A stretch of 41,310 nt of DNA from DAOMNN01 sp050486545. Lineage in GTDB: Bacteria > Pseudomonadota > Gammaproteobacteria > Burkholderiales > Rhodocyclaceae. Positions 33,080-41,122 of this stretch are shown piece by piece. The position numbers and the translations under genes are program-made. Below the pieces are notes generated by a model. It did not search any database. It saw only the letters and a program-made list of their open reading frames with translations, and was not told where the DNA came from. The stretch's first letter is position 1. Every line of letters starts with the position of its first letter. The DNA is taken from assembly GCA_050486545.1 (NCBI GenBank), contig JBJHDM010000029.1, forward strand, positions 1 through 41,310, written 5' to 3'.

Positions 33080-34500
33080 TGTCCGTCTCCAGTGGTTTTT
33101 CGGTGCTTGTACAGTTCCCGGAAGGTACGTCCTTCCGGAGCCGGGAGATCCCTGTGCGCGGTCCATTCGGGCGCCATGCCCATGATCCGGATGCGATCGG
33201 TCCCGTCGGCCAGCCAGCCGAGATAGCGGACGACGACCCGGCTTGCCAACCGGTATAGCATGGGTCGGGCCGCGACCCAAGCCCACAAGCGCATCGCCAG
33301 CCGCTCGCCGCGGGGGCGCAGGCGCGCTTCGACCTGGCGGTCACGCAGTCGGCGCAGCAGATCCGGCAGCGGAATGCGGACCGGACACACCGTGCCGCAC
33401 TGATTGCACAGCGTGGAGGCCTGCGGCAGGTCGAGCGCCTGGTCGATCCCGGTGTACAATGGCGTCAGCACCGACCCCATCGGCCCCGGATAGACCCAGC
33501 CGTACGCGTGCCCACCCACACTCTGGTACACCGGACAGTGGTTCAGGCAGGCGCTGCAACGGATGCAGCGCAGCATGTCCTGAAACTCCGTTCCGACCAG
33601 TCCCGCCCGCCCGTTGTCCACCAGAATGAAGTACAGGTGGTCCGGGCCGTCCGGATCGTCCTCGCCCCGCACGCCGGTCAGGACCGACACGTAGTTGGAA
33701 ATATCCTGCCCCGAAGCCGAGCGCGGCAGCAGCCGCAGCATCGTGCTCAGGTCCTCGAGCGTGGCGACGAGCTTCTCGATGCCGGTGATCACGACGTGGA
33801 CCCTGGGCAGGGTGGTGACCATACGCCCGTTGCCCTCGTTCGTGACGAGCGCGACCGAGCCGGTCTCGGCGACGAGGAAATTGCCGCCCGAGATCCCCAT
33901 GTCGGCACTCAGGAACTTCTCGCGCAACACCTCGCGCGCCTCGCGGGTGAGCTCGCCGATGTCCGACTTGCGGGCTCGGCCGTGCGTCCTTTCGAACAGC
34001 GCCGCGATCTGGTCCTTCGACTTGTGAAAGGCCGGAGCCAGGATGTGCGACGGCGGCTCGTTTCCGTCGATCTGCTGGATGTATTCGCCCAGATCGGTCT
34101 CGACCGGTTCGATGCCCGCCGCCTCCAGGGCCGCGTTCAGGTCGGCCTCCTCCGACAGCATCGACTTCGACTTGACCACGCGCCGCACCTCGTGGCGGCG
34201 CGCGATCTCGAGCACGAGGCGGCAGATCTCGTCCCCGTTGCGGGCGTACAGCACCTCAGCGCCGCGCCCGCGCGCCCGTTCCTCGAAGGTCTCGAGCCAC
34301 ACGTCGAGATCGGCCAGCACCCGGTCGCGGAGGGTCCGGGCGGCATCGCGCAAGGCCTCGAAATCGCCCTCGTAGCGCGCCACCGCGGCGGCCCGCGCAT
34401 CGACGAAGCGGTTGCGCACGGTCGCGAGGTTGTTCTGCAGCTGCCGGTCCGCCAGCTTCTCGCCGGCCCGGGCGCGAAAGAACATGGCCTGCGAGCGCAT
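33076..34500 (-). CDS. lutB: Lactate utilization iron-sulfur protein B (LutB)
   Basis: Iron-sulfur subunit of the LutABC lactate oxidase system. 474 residues. The LUD domain (about 60-300) includes SADMGISGGNFLVAETGS, and the ferredoxin-like part has two clusters: C312, C315, C318, C322 (CIRCSACLNHCP) and C365, C368, C372 (CNQCGTVCP). The start giving MRSQAMFFRA is preferred over a frame running back into lutA. It lies 1 base after the lutA stop and overlaps the dehydrogenase gene by 4 bases. Confidence 0.95.
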   Translation of the reverse strand: MRSQAMFFRARAGEKLADRQLQNNLATVRNRFVDARAAAVARYEGDFEALRDAARTLRDRVLADLDVWLETFEERARGRGAEVLYARNGDEICRLVLEIARRHEVRRVVKSKSMLSEEADLNAALEAAGIEPVETDLGEYIQQIDGNEPPSHILAPAFHKSKDQIAALFERTHGRARKSDIGELTREAREVLREKFLSADMGISGGNFLVAETGSVALVTNEGNGRMVTTLPRVHVVITGIEKLVATLEDLSTMLRLLPRSASGQDISNYVSVLTGVRGEDDPDGPDHLYFILVDNGRAGLVGTEFQDMLRCIRCSACLNHCPVYQSVGGHAYGWVYPGPMGSVLTPLYTGIDQALDLPQASTLCNQCGTVCPVRIPLPDLLRRLRDRQVEARLRPRGERLAMRLWAWVAARPMLYRLASRVVVRYLGWLADGTDRIRIMGMAPEWTAHRDLPAPEGRTFRELYKHRKTTGDGQ

Positions 34501-34501
34501 G

Positions 34502-35230
34502 CTACAGATCCTCGCCGGCCAGCACTTCGGCCACGTGGAGCACGCGTGTGCGCTCGTCGCCGAGCCGGCGCAGCCTGCCCTCGAGCTGGAGCATGCAGCC
34601 CAGGTCGCCGAGCACCACCGCATCGGCGTTCACGCGGCCGAGATCCTCGCACTTGCGCTCTGCGATGCGTGCCGACACGTCCCCGTACTTGACCGCGAAC
34701 AGCCCGCCGAAGCCGCAACAGGCCTCGGGCTCGGCCATCTCCTTCAGGGTCACGCCGGGCATCCGGCCCAGCAGCGCGCGCGGCGACGCCTTCACGCCCA
34801 GCTCGCGCAAGCCCGAGCAACTGTCGTGATAGGTCACCGTTCCGCGGAAATCACCGGGCACGCTCTCGATCGCCAGCACGTTGACCAGGAACTCGGTCAG
34901 TTCGAAGGTACGCCCGGCCAACGACTCGGCGCGCCGGGCCATCTCGGCGTCATCCGCGAACATTTCCGGAAAATGCTTGCGGATCATGCCGCCGCAGGAC
35001 CCGGACGGCACCACCACGTAGTCAAGCTCCTCGAACTCGGCGATGAGCTTTGCGGCGAGCGTGCGTGCGCTGCGGCGATCGCCCGAGTTGAACGCCGGCT
35101 GCCCGCAGCAGGTCTGCGTCATCGGAACGACGACCTCGCACCCGGCGGTCTCCAGCAGCCGCAAGGCCGCGAAGCCGATGCGCGGGCGCATCAGATCGAC
35201 CAGACAGGTCACGAACAGGCCTACCTTCAT
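34502..35230 (-). CDS. lutA: Lactate utilization protein A (LutA, CCG-domain)
   Basis: 242-residue subunit with two CCG (cysteine-rich) domains found in LutA, GlpC and heterodisulfide reductase. Cysteine motifs: CCGQPAFNSG (41-50), SGSCGG (76-81), HDSCSG (135-140), CCGFGG (171-176) and C212. It passes electrons from lactate towards quinone together with LutB and LutC. First gene of the lut operon with GGAGG ahead of the ATG, and divergent from the IclR gene, which is likely its regulator. Confidence 0.95.
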   Translation of the reverse strand: MKVGLFVTCLVDLMRPRIGFAALRLLETAGCEVVVPMTQTCCGQPAFNSGDRRSARTLAAKLIAEFEELDYVVVPSGSCGGMIRKHFPEMFADDAEMARRAESLAGRTFELTEFLVNVLAIESVPGDFRGTVTYHDSCSGLRELGVKASPRALLGRMPGVTLKEMAEPEACCGFGGLFAVKYGDVSARIAERKCEDLGRVNADAVVLGDLGCMLQLEGRLRRLGDERTRVLHVAEVLAGEDL

Positions 35231-35261
35231 CCCTGCACCTCCAAGAAAACCCGCGTTCGAT

Positions 35262-35278
35262 ATTTCACTAGGCGAAAT
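35262..35278. promoter_or_regulatory. Candidate IclR operator between lutA and iclR
   Basis: Inverted repeat ATTTC-(7 bases)-GAAAT at 35262-35266 and 35274-35278, in the 76-base divergent gap. It overlaps the likely lutA promoter region (minus-strand TGAAATAT nearby). IclR proteins bind such short palindromes, but this site was found by eye only. Confidence 0.4.
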
Positions 35279-35306
35279 CCATTCCGGCAGTTAGACTTCG
35301 CGCATC

Positions 35307-36104
35307 ATGAAATCCACCCCTGCAGAAGTGACTTCCCGCACCGAGACCAAAAATCCGATCCAGGTCGTCGAGCGCATGATGACATTGCTCGACGTCCTCG
35401 CAAATCATCCCGACCCGGCCCCGCTCAAGCAGATCGCACTCGAAAGCGGCCTGCACCCCTCGACCGCGCACCGCATCCTGGGGGCGATGGCACAAAGCGG
35501 ATTCGTGGAGCGTGGCGACGGCGGCACCTACCGTCTCGGCATCCGCCTCCTCGAACTCGGCAGCCTGGTCAAGTCCCGCATTTCGCTGCGCGACACGGCC
35601 ATGCCGTACATGCTCAAGCTCCATGCCGACACCGGCGAGAGCGTCAACCTCGGCATTCGTGCCGGGGACGAGATCGTCTATGTCGAACGCACGTCCAGCG
35701 GCCGCTCCTCGGTCCGCGTGGTGCACATTGTAGGCGCACGCGCCCCGCTGCACACGACCGCGTCCGGCAAGCTGTTTCTCGTGGAGGATGGCGTGGAAGC
35801 CGTTCGCGACTATGCACGTCGCACCGGGCTGCCCGGCTCGACGCCAAGTTCGATCACGGACCTCGCAGCACTGGAGCGGGAGCTCGACAAGGTCCGGCGC
35901 CACGACGTCGCGTTCGATCTCGATGAGGTGGAAACCGGGGTACGCTGCATCGCCGCGGGCATCCGCGACGATAGCGGAGAACTCGTGGCGTGCCTGTCGC
36001 TATCGACCCCTTCGGATCGTTTCAATCCCGACTGGGCGCCGCTGGTGCGCAGCACCGCGACGGAGATCTCCCGAGCACTGGGCTACGTGAAACGCCAGGT
36101 CTGA
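35307..36104 (+). CDS. IclR-family transcriptional regulator
   Basis: 265 residues with an N-terminal winged helix-turn-helix (about 18-80: IQVVERMMTLLDVL, LKQIALESGLHPSTAHRIL) and the IclR effector domain (about 90-260, with GARAPLHTTASGKLFL and CIAAGIRD). Divergent from lutA, so it probably controls the lactate operon; most lut operons are known to be under GntR-type (LldR/LutR) or other regulators, making IclR control a noteworthy variation. The ATG has no strong ribosome site. The gene ends 14 bases from the convergent PBP gene. Confidence 0.9.
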   Translation: MKSTPAEVTSRTETKNPIQVVERMMTLLDVLANHPDPAPLKQIALESGLHPSTAHRILGAMAQSGFVERGDGGTYRLGIRLLELGSLVKSRISLRDTAMPYMLKLHADTGESVNLGIRAGDEIVYVERTSSGRSSVRVVHIVGARAPLHTTASGKLFLVEDGVEAVRDYARRTGLPGSTPSSITDLAALERELDKVRRHDVAFDLDEVETGVRCIAAGIRDDSGELVACLSLSTPSDRFNPDWAPLVRSTATEISRALGYVKRQV

Positions 36105-36118
36105 CGCGGCCGGACCGG

Positions 36119-37009
36119 TCAGCCGCCCTGGCGCCCTGCCAGTGAGGCGATCCGCTGCTGGCCGGAGGTCTGCAGCCAGTGCTTGACCCGCTTCGCATCG
36201 GCCGTGCGGGTATAGCGGCCTTCCGAATTCAGCAGCACGATGATCACCGGCTCGTTGCCGATCCACGTCTGCATCACCAGGCACCGTCCGGCCTCACGGA
36301 TGTATCCCGTCTTCGAGACGCCGACCCGCCATTCCGGGTCGCGCACGAGGGCATTCGAATTGCCGAACCGCTCGAGCCGCCCGCCCACGCGGACGTGACG
36401 CTCGTCGGTCGTCGAAAACTCGCGGATCAGCGGATAGGCCGAAGCGGCCGAAACCAGGCGCACGAGATCCCGTGCGCTCGACACATTGTTCGGATCCAGA
36501 CCGGTGCTGTCGGCAAAACGCGTATCCGACAGCCCGATCATGCGGGCCTTGACGTTCATCGCCTCGATGAACGCGCGCCGCCCACCCGGATAGTGACGGG
36601 CGAGCGCGGACGCCGCACGATTTTCCGACGACATCAGCGCGAGGTTGAGCATTTCCTCGCGGGTCAGGCGCGTACCCACCGCCAGGCGCGATCCCGTCCC
36701 CTTCAGACGATCGATGTCGTCCGCCGTCACGGTGAGCACCTCTGAAAGACCCTGGCGCGCATCGAGCACGACCATCGCCGTCATGAGCTTGGTGATCGAA
36801 GCAATCGGCACGGCCCGCTCCGCACCCTTTGCGAAGAGCACTTCACCGGTGTTCTGGCTGGCCACCACGACGGACGCGGATCCCAGCACCGGATTGCCCT
36901 GGCGATCCAGATCGACCCGCACGGCACCCGGGCTGGAAAGCGCATGGCCGGCTCCGGCGAGGCTCAATACAAGACCCAGGGCGATAAAGGCGATCGATCG
37001 AACCATCAT
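36119..37009 (-). CDS. pbpG: D-alanyl-D-alanine endopeptidase (PBP7-like)
   Basis: Periplasmic low-molecular-weight penicillin-binding protein that cleaves peptidoglycan crosslinks. 296 residues with a signal peptide (about 1-23, ending AGHA). The serine-protease motifs are SITK (71-74, with catalytic S71 and K74), SEN (128-130) and KTG (233-235). The lack of a C-terminal amphipathic anchor and the length fit PBP7/PbpG better than DacA-type carboxypeptidases. Tandem ATGs, ribosome site GGAAGG. Transcribed from the AT-rich region to the right. Confidence 0.9.
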   Translation of the reverse strand: MMVRSIAFIALGLVLSLAGAGHALSSPGAVRVDLDRQGNPVLGSASVVVASQNTGEVLFAKGAERAVPIASITKLMTAMVVLDARQGLSEVLTVTADDIDRLKGTGSRLAVGTRLTREEMLNLALMSSENRAASALARHYPGGRRAFIEAMNVKARMIGLSDTRFADSTGLDPNNVSSARDLVRLVSAASAYPLIREFSTTDERHVRVGGRLERFGNSNALVRDPEWRVGVSKTGYIREAGRCLVMQTWIGNEPVIIVLLNSEGRYTRTADAKRVKHWLQTSGQQRIASLAGRQGG

Positions 37010-37160
37010 GGCGTACCTTCCAACGTCAGCGACAACTTTTGAAACACATGCCTATATTCTTAACAAAATTAGGCGGATATCAAGTCTTTTTGATCAAAAT
37101 TCTAGTTTTGCGCCAAAAAATTCGCACTCAGCCCGTGCAGACTCCCCCCACGACGACGCC
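37010..37160. other. AT-rich intergenic island upstream of pbpG
   Basis: No gene. About 37030-37130 is sharply AT-rich against GC-rich surroundings. It contains the probable pbpG promoter and a perfect 12-base palindrome TTTTGATCAAAA at 37088-37099. The neighbouring patatin gene ends into this gap. Confidence 0.6.
37056..37083 (-). promoter_or_regulatory. Probable pbpG promoter
   Basis: Minus-strand -35 TTGATA (37078-37083) and -10 AAGAAT (37056-37061), 16 bases apart. TATAGG a few bases on is an alternative -10 at poor spacing. The 12-base palindrome lies just upstream of the -35. Confidence 0.4.
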
Positions 37161-38312
37161 CTACTCCACCCCCGCGGCGGCGTCGATCCGCAGGAAGTAC
37201 GCCACCTCATCGCGCCTGGCCATCGTGTCCCGATGGCCGAGGTCGATCAGCGCGCGCGTGTAGCCGGGCTCGAACAACAGGTAGGAGAGCAGGGTCGAGC
37301 CTTCGCGCCGCATCGCCCCGACACCGCGCAGCACCGTTCGCAGCGCCCGCGGCAATTCGCCCCGCTGACGCCCCGCGATGGCATCGAGCCGTTGCGACGG
37401 CGAGATCACCAGCGTCTCGAGCGGTCGCAGGCACAGCCCCGCCGCCGCACGCGCTTCGGGACTGAAGGCATTCAGCGTCTGGTTGATGCGCTCCATGCGC
37501 TCCAGATCCACGGCGAGCCCGTCCAGGAAGATGCTCGACATCGCATGACCGGCGATCTGCGCCGGAGAGGGATAGGAATCGCTGCGCTGACGCCCCTCCT
37601 CGGCCAGGCGTCCCGAACCGATGACCAGAATGCGATCGGCGCCCAGGTGGATCGCCGGGCTGATCGGCGCGAGCTGACGCATCGATCCGTCGCCGAAATA
37701 CTCCCGGTGGATGCGCACGGCCGGGAAAACGAACGGAATCGCGCTGGTCGCCAGCAGATGGGGTACGCCGATGCGCGTACGCATGCCCACCCGCTGCGCC
37801 CGCCGCCAGGGGCGCAGTTCGGACGCCCCCTGGAAGAAGGCCAGGCTCTCGCCCGAAGAATAGCCCGAGGCCGACAGGCTGAGCGCATGGAGATGCCCGG
37901 CGGCAATCGCACGGTCGATCGCGGAAAAATCCAGCACGCGTGTCAGCAGACTGCGCAAGGGACTGTTGTCGAGCAGCGAACGCGGAGTCTGCCGCACGAG
38001 CCAACCGAAGGTCAGCGCCGCTCCCCAGCGCGCACCGGTCGCGAGCAGTGCCCGGGCATCGGCCCGATAGACTTGATGAACGTGGAAATTGCGCCAGATC
38101 CAGGCAAGCTTCCGCACCCCGGCATTGAAATCGGACGCGAACACGGCGAGCGCGGCGGCATTGATGCCGCCGGCCGAAGTGCCGCAGAGGATCGGAAAGG
38201 GATTTCCCGGGCGCCGTCCGCGAATCTCGCGAATGGCCAGCAGCACGCCCACCTGATAGGCCGCACGGGCGCCGCCGCCCGTCAGAACCAGTGCCGCCTT
38301 TCCCCCTTCCAT
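37161..38312 (-). CDS. Patatin-like phospholipase
   Basis: Lipid acyl hydrolase of the patatin family. 383 residues with the oxyanion-hole glycine run TGGGARAAYQVG (11-22), nucleophile Ser46 in GTSAG (44-48) and catalytic Asp208 in DGS. The C-terminal 150 residues are a bacterial extension seen in the RssA/patatin-like group. No signal peptide is evident, so it is probably cytoplasmic or surface-delivered by other means. The start giving MEGGKAALVL suits the family. A start at 38387 would add 25 residues from repeat-containing DNA. Confidence 0.88.
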   Translation of the reverse strand: MEGGKAALVLTGGGARAAYQVGVLLAIREIRGRRPGNPFPILCGTSAGGINAAALAVFASDFNAGVRKLAWIWRNFHVHQVYRADARALLATGARWGAALTFGWLVRQTPRSLLDNSPLRSLLTRVLDFSAIDRAIAAGHLHALSLSASGYSSGESLAFFQGASELRPWRRAQRVGMRTRIGVPHLLATSAIPFVFPAVRIHREYFGDGSMRQLAPISPAIHLGADRILVIGSGRLAEEGRQRSDSYPSPAQIAGHAMSSIFLDGLAVDLERMERINQTLNAFSPEARAAAGLCLRPLETLVISPSQRLDAIAGRQRGELPRALRTVLRGVGAMRREGSTLLSYLLFEPGYTRALIDLGHRDTMARRDEVAYFLRIDAAAGVE

Positions 38313-38387
38313 CCCCGATCGGTCCACGCCTTCGACTTGTTTCCCCGAATCATGCCACGAACCGTCCAGGAAAGGCGCAGCCGCCAT

Positions 38388-38546
38388 CCCCGCACATTGG
38401 CGGATTGCGCCTACGCCGGGGATCCGCGACGGATCATACGACCAGCGTCGGGCGGCTTCGCGAAGCAAGCCGCCAGTCGGCGCTACGTCCCGCACATCGG
38501 TGGATTGCGCCTTAGGCGCGAATCCGCCCTACGCCGGGGATCCGCG
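38388..38546. repeat. Palindromic repeat cluster between the patatin gene and maeB
   Basis: Two related copies begin CCCGCACAT(T/C)GG(C/T)GGATTGCGCC (38388 and 38488-38489) and both end CTACGCCGGGGATCCGCG. The second has an extra 3' arm and folds: GGTGGATT/AATCCGCC plus GCGCC/GGCGC (38499-38528). A separate hairpin GGCGGCTT/AAGCCGCC lies at 38451-38474. This GTAGGGCGGATT...AATCCACC type is a dispersed intergenic element in many proteobacteria, as I recall. The second copy runs to within a few bases of the maeB stop and may serve as its terminator. Confidence 0.7.
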
Positions 38547-38547
38547 C

Positions 38548-40827
38548 CTACGCTTCGTCGCGCTGGGCCGCCTCGACCGTCGCCAGCGCCGTCATGTTGA
38601 TGACCCGGCGCACGGTGGCCGACGGGGTCAGGATATGCACGGGCTTGGCGGCGCCCAGCAGGATGGGGCCGATCGTCATGCCTTCGCCTGCGGCCGTCTT
38701 GAGCAGGTTGAATGCGATGTTGGCCGCATCCAGCGTCGGGAAGATCAGCAGGTTCGCCGCCTCGCGCATGCGCGCGTTGGGGAAGATGTGCATGCGCAAC
38801 TCCTCGTCGAGCGCCGCATCACCGTGCATCTCGCCTTCGACCTGAAGTTCGGGATGCTGGGCGTGGAGCATCTGCAGGGCACGCTGCATCTTGCAGGCCG
38901 TGGGTGAGTCGGCACTGCCGAAGGAAGAATGCGACAACAACGCGATCTTGGGCTCGACCCCGAATCGCAGCATCTCCTCGGCTGCGAGCACCGTCATCTC
39001 GACGATCTGCTCCGGCGTCGGGTCGTAGTTCACATAGGTGTCGGCCAGGAACACAGTGCGCCCCGGCAGGTTCAGCACGTTCACCGTGTACAGGTTCTTC
39101 ACCCCTTGCTTGAGCCCGATCACCGTCTCGACGAACTCGCGGTGGATCGCGTGCATGCCGTAGGTGCCGCAGATCAGGCCGTCGCCGTAGCCGAAATGCA
39201 GCAACAGCGAGCCGATCAGCGTGGTGCGACGGCGCACCTCCTTCTTCGCGTACTCGACCGAGACACCGCGCCGCTCCATCAGCCCATGGTAGTGGGTCCA
39301 CAACTCCTTGAAGCGCGGATCCGAATCCGGGTTCACCAGTTCGAAGTCCCGCTCGGCCGCCATGCGCAGGCCGAACCGCTCGATGTTGTGGTCGACGACT
39401 TCCGGGCGTCCGATCAGGATCGGGCGCGCCAGCCCCTCGTCGACGACGGTCTGGACCGCGCGCAGGACCTTCTCGGACTCGCCCTCGGCGAAGATGATCC
39501 GCTTCGGCGCCTTGCGTGCGGCGGCGAACACCGGTTTCATGATCAGGCCCGAATGCCAGACCAGGTTGTTGAGCTGGCCGCGGTAGGCCTCCCAATCGAC
39601 GATCGGCCGCGTCGCCACCCCCGAAGCCATCCCCGCCTCGGCCACCGCCGGTGCGATCTTGAGGATCAGGCGCGGGTCGAACGGGCGCGGAATGATGTAC
39701 TCGGGGCCGAAGCCGGAAACCTTCTCGCCGTAGGCCGAGGCCACGATGTCGCTCTGCTCGACGCGAGCCAGCTCGGCGATCGCCTTGACCGCCGCCAGCT
39801 TCATCTCGTCGGTGATCGTCGTCGCCCCCACGTCCAGCGCGCCGCGGAAGATGAACGGGAAGCACAGCACGTTGTTGACCTGGTTCGGATAGTCCGAACG
39901 CCCGGTCGCGATGATCGCGTCGTCGCGTACCGCCTTGACCTCGTCAGGCAGGATCTCGGGGCGCGGATTGGCCAGCGCAAGCACGAGCGGATTGGGTGCC
40001 ATCTTCGCGACCATGTCCTGCTTGAGCACCCCTCCTGCTGACAAGCCCAGGAACACGTCTGCGCCCTCGATGACCTCGGAAAGCGTACGTGCGTCGGTCT
40101 TCTTCGCGTAGCGCGCCTTGATCGGATCCATGAGCACGGTCCGTCCTTCGTAGACGACCCCCTCGATATCGGTCACCCAGATGTTCTCGACCGGAATCCC
40201 GAGCATCACCAGCAGTTCCAGGCAGGCCAGCGCCGCCGCCCCGGCTCCGGATGTCACCAGCTTCACCTGCGCGAGATCCTTGCCCTGGAGATGCAGCCCG
40301 TTGAGCACGGCCGCGCCGACCACGATCGCCGTGCCGTGCTGGTCGTCGTGAAACACCGGAATGCTCATGCGCTCGCGCAGCTTGCGCTCGATGTAGAAGC
40401 ACTCGGGCGCCTTGATGTCCTCGAGGTTGATGCCGCCGAAGGTCGGCTCGAGCGCCGCGATCATGTCGATCAGCTTGTCCGCGTCGGGCTCGTCGATCTC
40501 GAGGTCGAAGACGTCGATGCCGGCGAACTTCTTGAACAGCACCCCTTTGCCTTCCATCACCGGCTTGGCCGCCAGCGGGCCGATGTTGCCCAGCCCGAGC
40601 ACTGCCGTGCCGTTGGTGACCACGCCGATCAGGTTCGAGCGCGCCGTGAGCGTGGCGGCCTCGCCCGGATTCTCGACGATCGCATCGCACGCGGCGGCCA
40701 CTCCGGGCGAATAGGCCAGCGAGAGATCGCGTTGGTTGGTCAGCACCTTGGTCGGCGTGACCGAGATCTTGCCCGGGCGGGGATAGCGGTGATAGTCCAG
40801 CGCCGCAGCGCGAATGAGTTCGTCCAT
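38548..40827 (-). CDS. maeB: NADP-dependent malic enzyme with phosphotransacetylase-like domain
   Basis: Oxidatively decarboxylates malate to pyruvate, making NADPH. The 759 residues match the E. coli MaeB length. The malic domain (about 1-425) has Tyr39 (LAYSPGVA), Lys94 (MEGKGVLFKKF), metal ligands E136/D137 and FHDDQHGTA (159-167), and a Rossmann motif SGAGAAAL (193-200). The C-terminal phosphotransacetylase-like domain (about 430-759) lacks known enzyme activity and regulates the enzyme, for example by acetyl-CoA. Start preceded by GGAGAG. Divergent from pckG. Confidence 0.97.
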   Translation of the reverse strand: MDELIRAAALDYHRYPRPGKISVTPTKVLTNQRDLSLAYSPGVAAACDAIVENPGEAATLTARSNLIGVVTNGTAVLGLGNIGPLAAKPVMEGKGVLFKKFAGIDVFDLEIDEPDADKLIDMIAALEPTFGGINLEDIKAPECFYIERKLRERMSIPVFHDDQHGTAIVVGAAVLNGLHLQGKDLAQVKLVTSGAGAAALACLELLVMLGIPVENIWVTDIEGVVYEGRTVLMDPIKARYAKKTDARTLSEVIEGADVFLGLSAGGVLKQDMVAKMAPNPLVLALANPRPEILPDEVKAVRDDAIIATGRSDYPNQVNNVLCFPFIFRGALDVGATTITDEMKLAAVKAIAELARVEQSDIVASAYGEKVSGFGPEYIIPRPFDPRLILKIAPAVAEAGMASGVATRPIVDWEAYRGQLNNLVWHSGLIMKPVFAAARKAPKRIIFAEGESEKVLRAVQTVVDEGLARPILIGRPEVVDHNIERFGLRMAAERDFELVNPDSDPRFKELWTHYHGLMERRGVSVEYAKKEVRRRTTLIGSLLLHFGYGDGLICGTYGMHAIHREFVETVIGLKQGVKNLYTVNVLNLPGRTVFLADTYVNYDPTPEQIVEMTVLAAEEMLRFGVEPKIALLSHSSFGSADSPTACKMQRALQMLHAQHPELQVEGEMHGDAALDEELRMHIFPNARMREAANLLIFPTLDAANIAFNLLKTAAGEGMTIGPILLGAAKPVHILTPSATVRRVINMTALATVEAAQRDEA

Positions 40828-40850
40828 GGTCTCTCCTGCCGTCGAGTGTG

Positions 40851-40866
40851 CGGCGACGCGTCGCCG
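40851..40866. promoter_or_regulatory. 16-base palindrome in the maeB leader
   Basis: CGGCGACGCGTCGCCG is a perfect palindrome 24 bases upstream of the maeB start codon. It could be an operator or a leader hairpin. A GC-only palindrome can also arise by chance in such DNA. Confidence 0.35.
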
Positions 40867-40960
40867 ATGTTTACGCTGCTTGAGCGGGCCTTTTGTTCCG
40901 TATTGTGATAAGCCGATCCGAATGGCAGGATAAGCTACCTGCGCGAATCCACCAAGCCGG

Positions 40961-41033
40961 TTTTCCGCAATGCACCGTCCATGGCATAATCTTAGGCTTT
41001 CGACGACTGCTGTTTACCCGTATTTTCCGCAAT
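40961..41033 (+). repeat. 11-base direct repeat around the pckG promoter
   Basis: TTTTCCGCAAT occurs at 40961-40971 and again at 41023-41033, 62 bases apart, which is about six DNA turns. The first copy overlaps the predicted -35 and the second lies in the leader, an arrangement compatible with a regulator bound on one DNA face. Confidence 0.5.
40962..40990 (+). promoter_or_regulatory. Candidate pckG promoter
   Basis: -10 CATAAT (40985-40990) with a weak -35 TTTCCG (40962-40967) at 17 bases. Transcription would start near 40997, giving a leader of about 125 bases. Confidence 0.4.
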
Positions 41034-41122
41034 CCCAGCGATTCACGGCCCGGTTCAACCCCTTCCATCCGCCAACCGACGGCTCGTCGACACCAGTTTT
41101 GCAACCTGGAGAGTTCAGTACA

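Noticed and set aside
40900..40945. CRP-like TGTGA site near the maeB promoter
   Set aside because: Only one half-site (TTGTGAT) is present, with no matching second half at the right distance.
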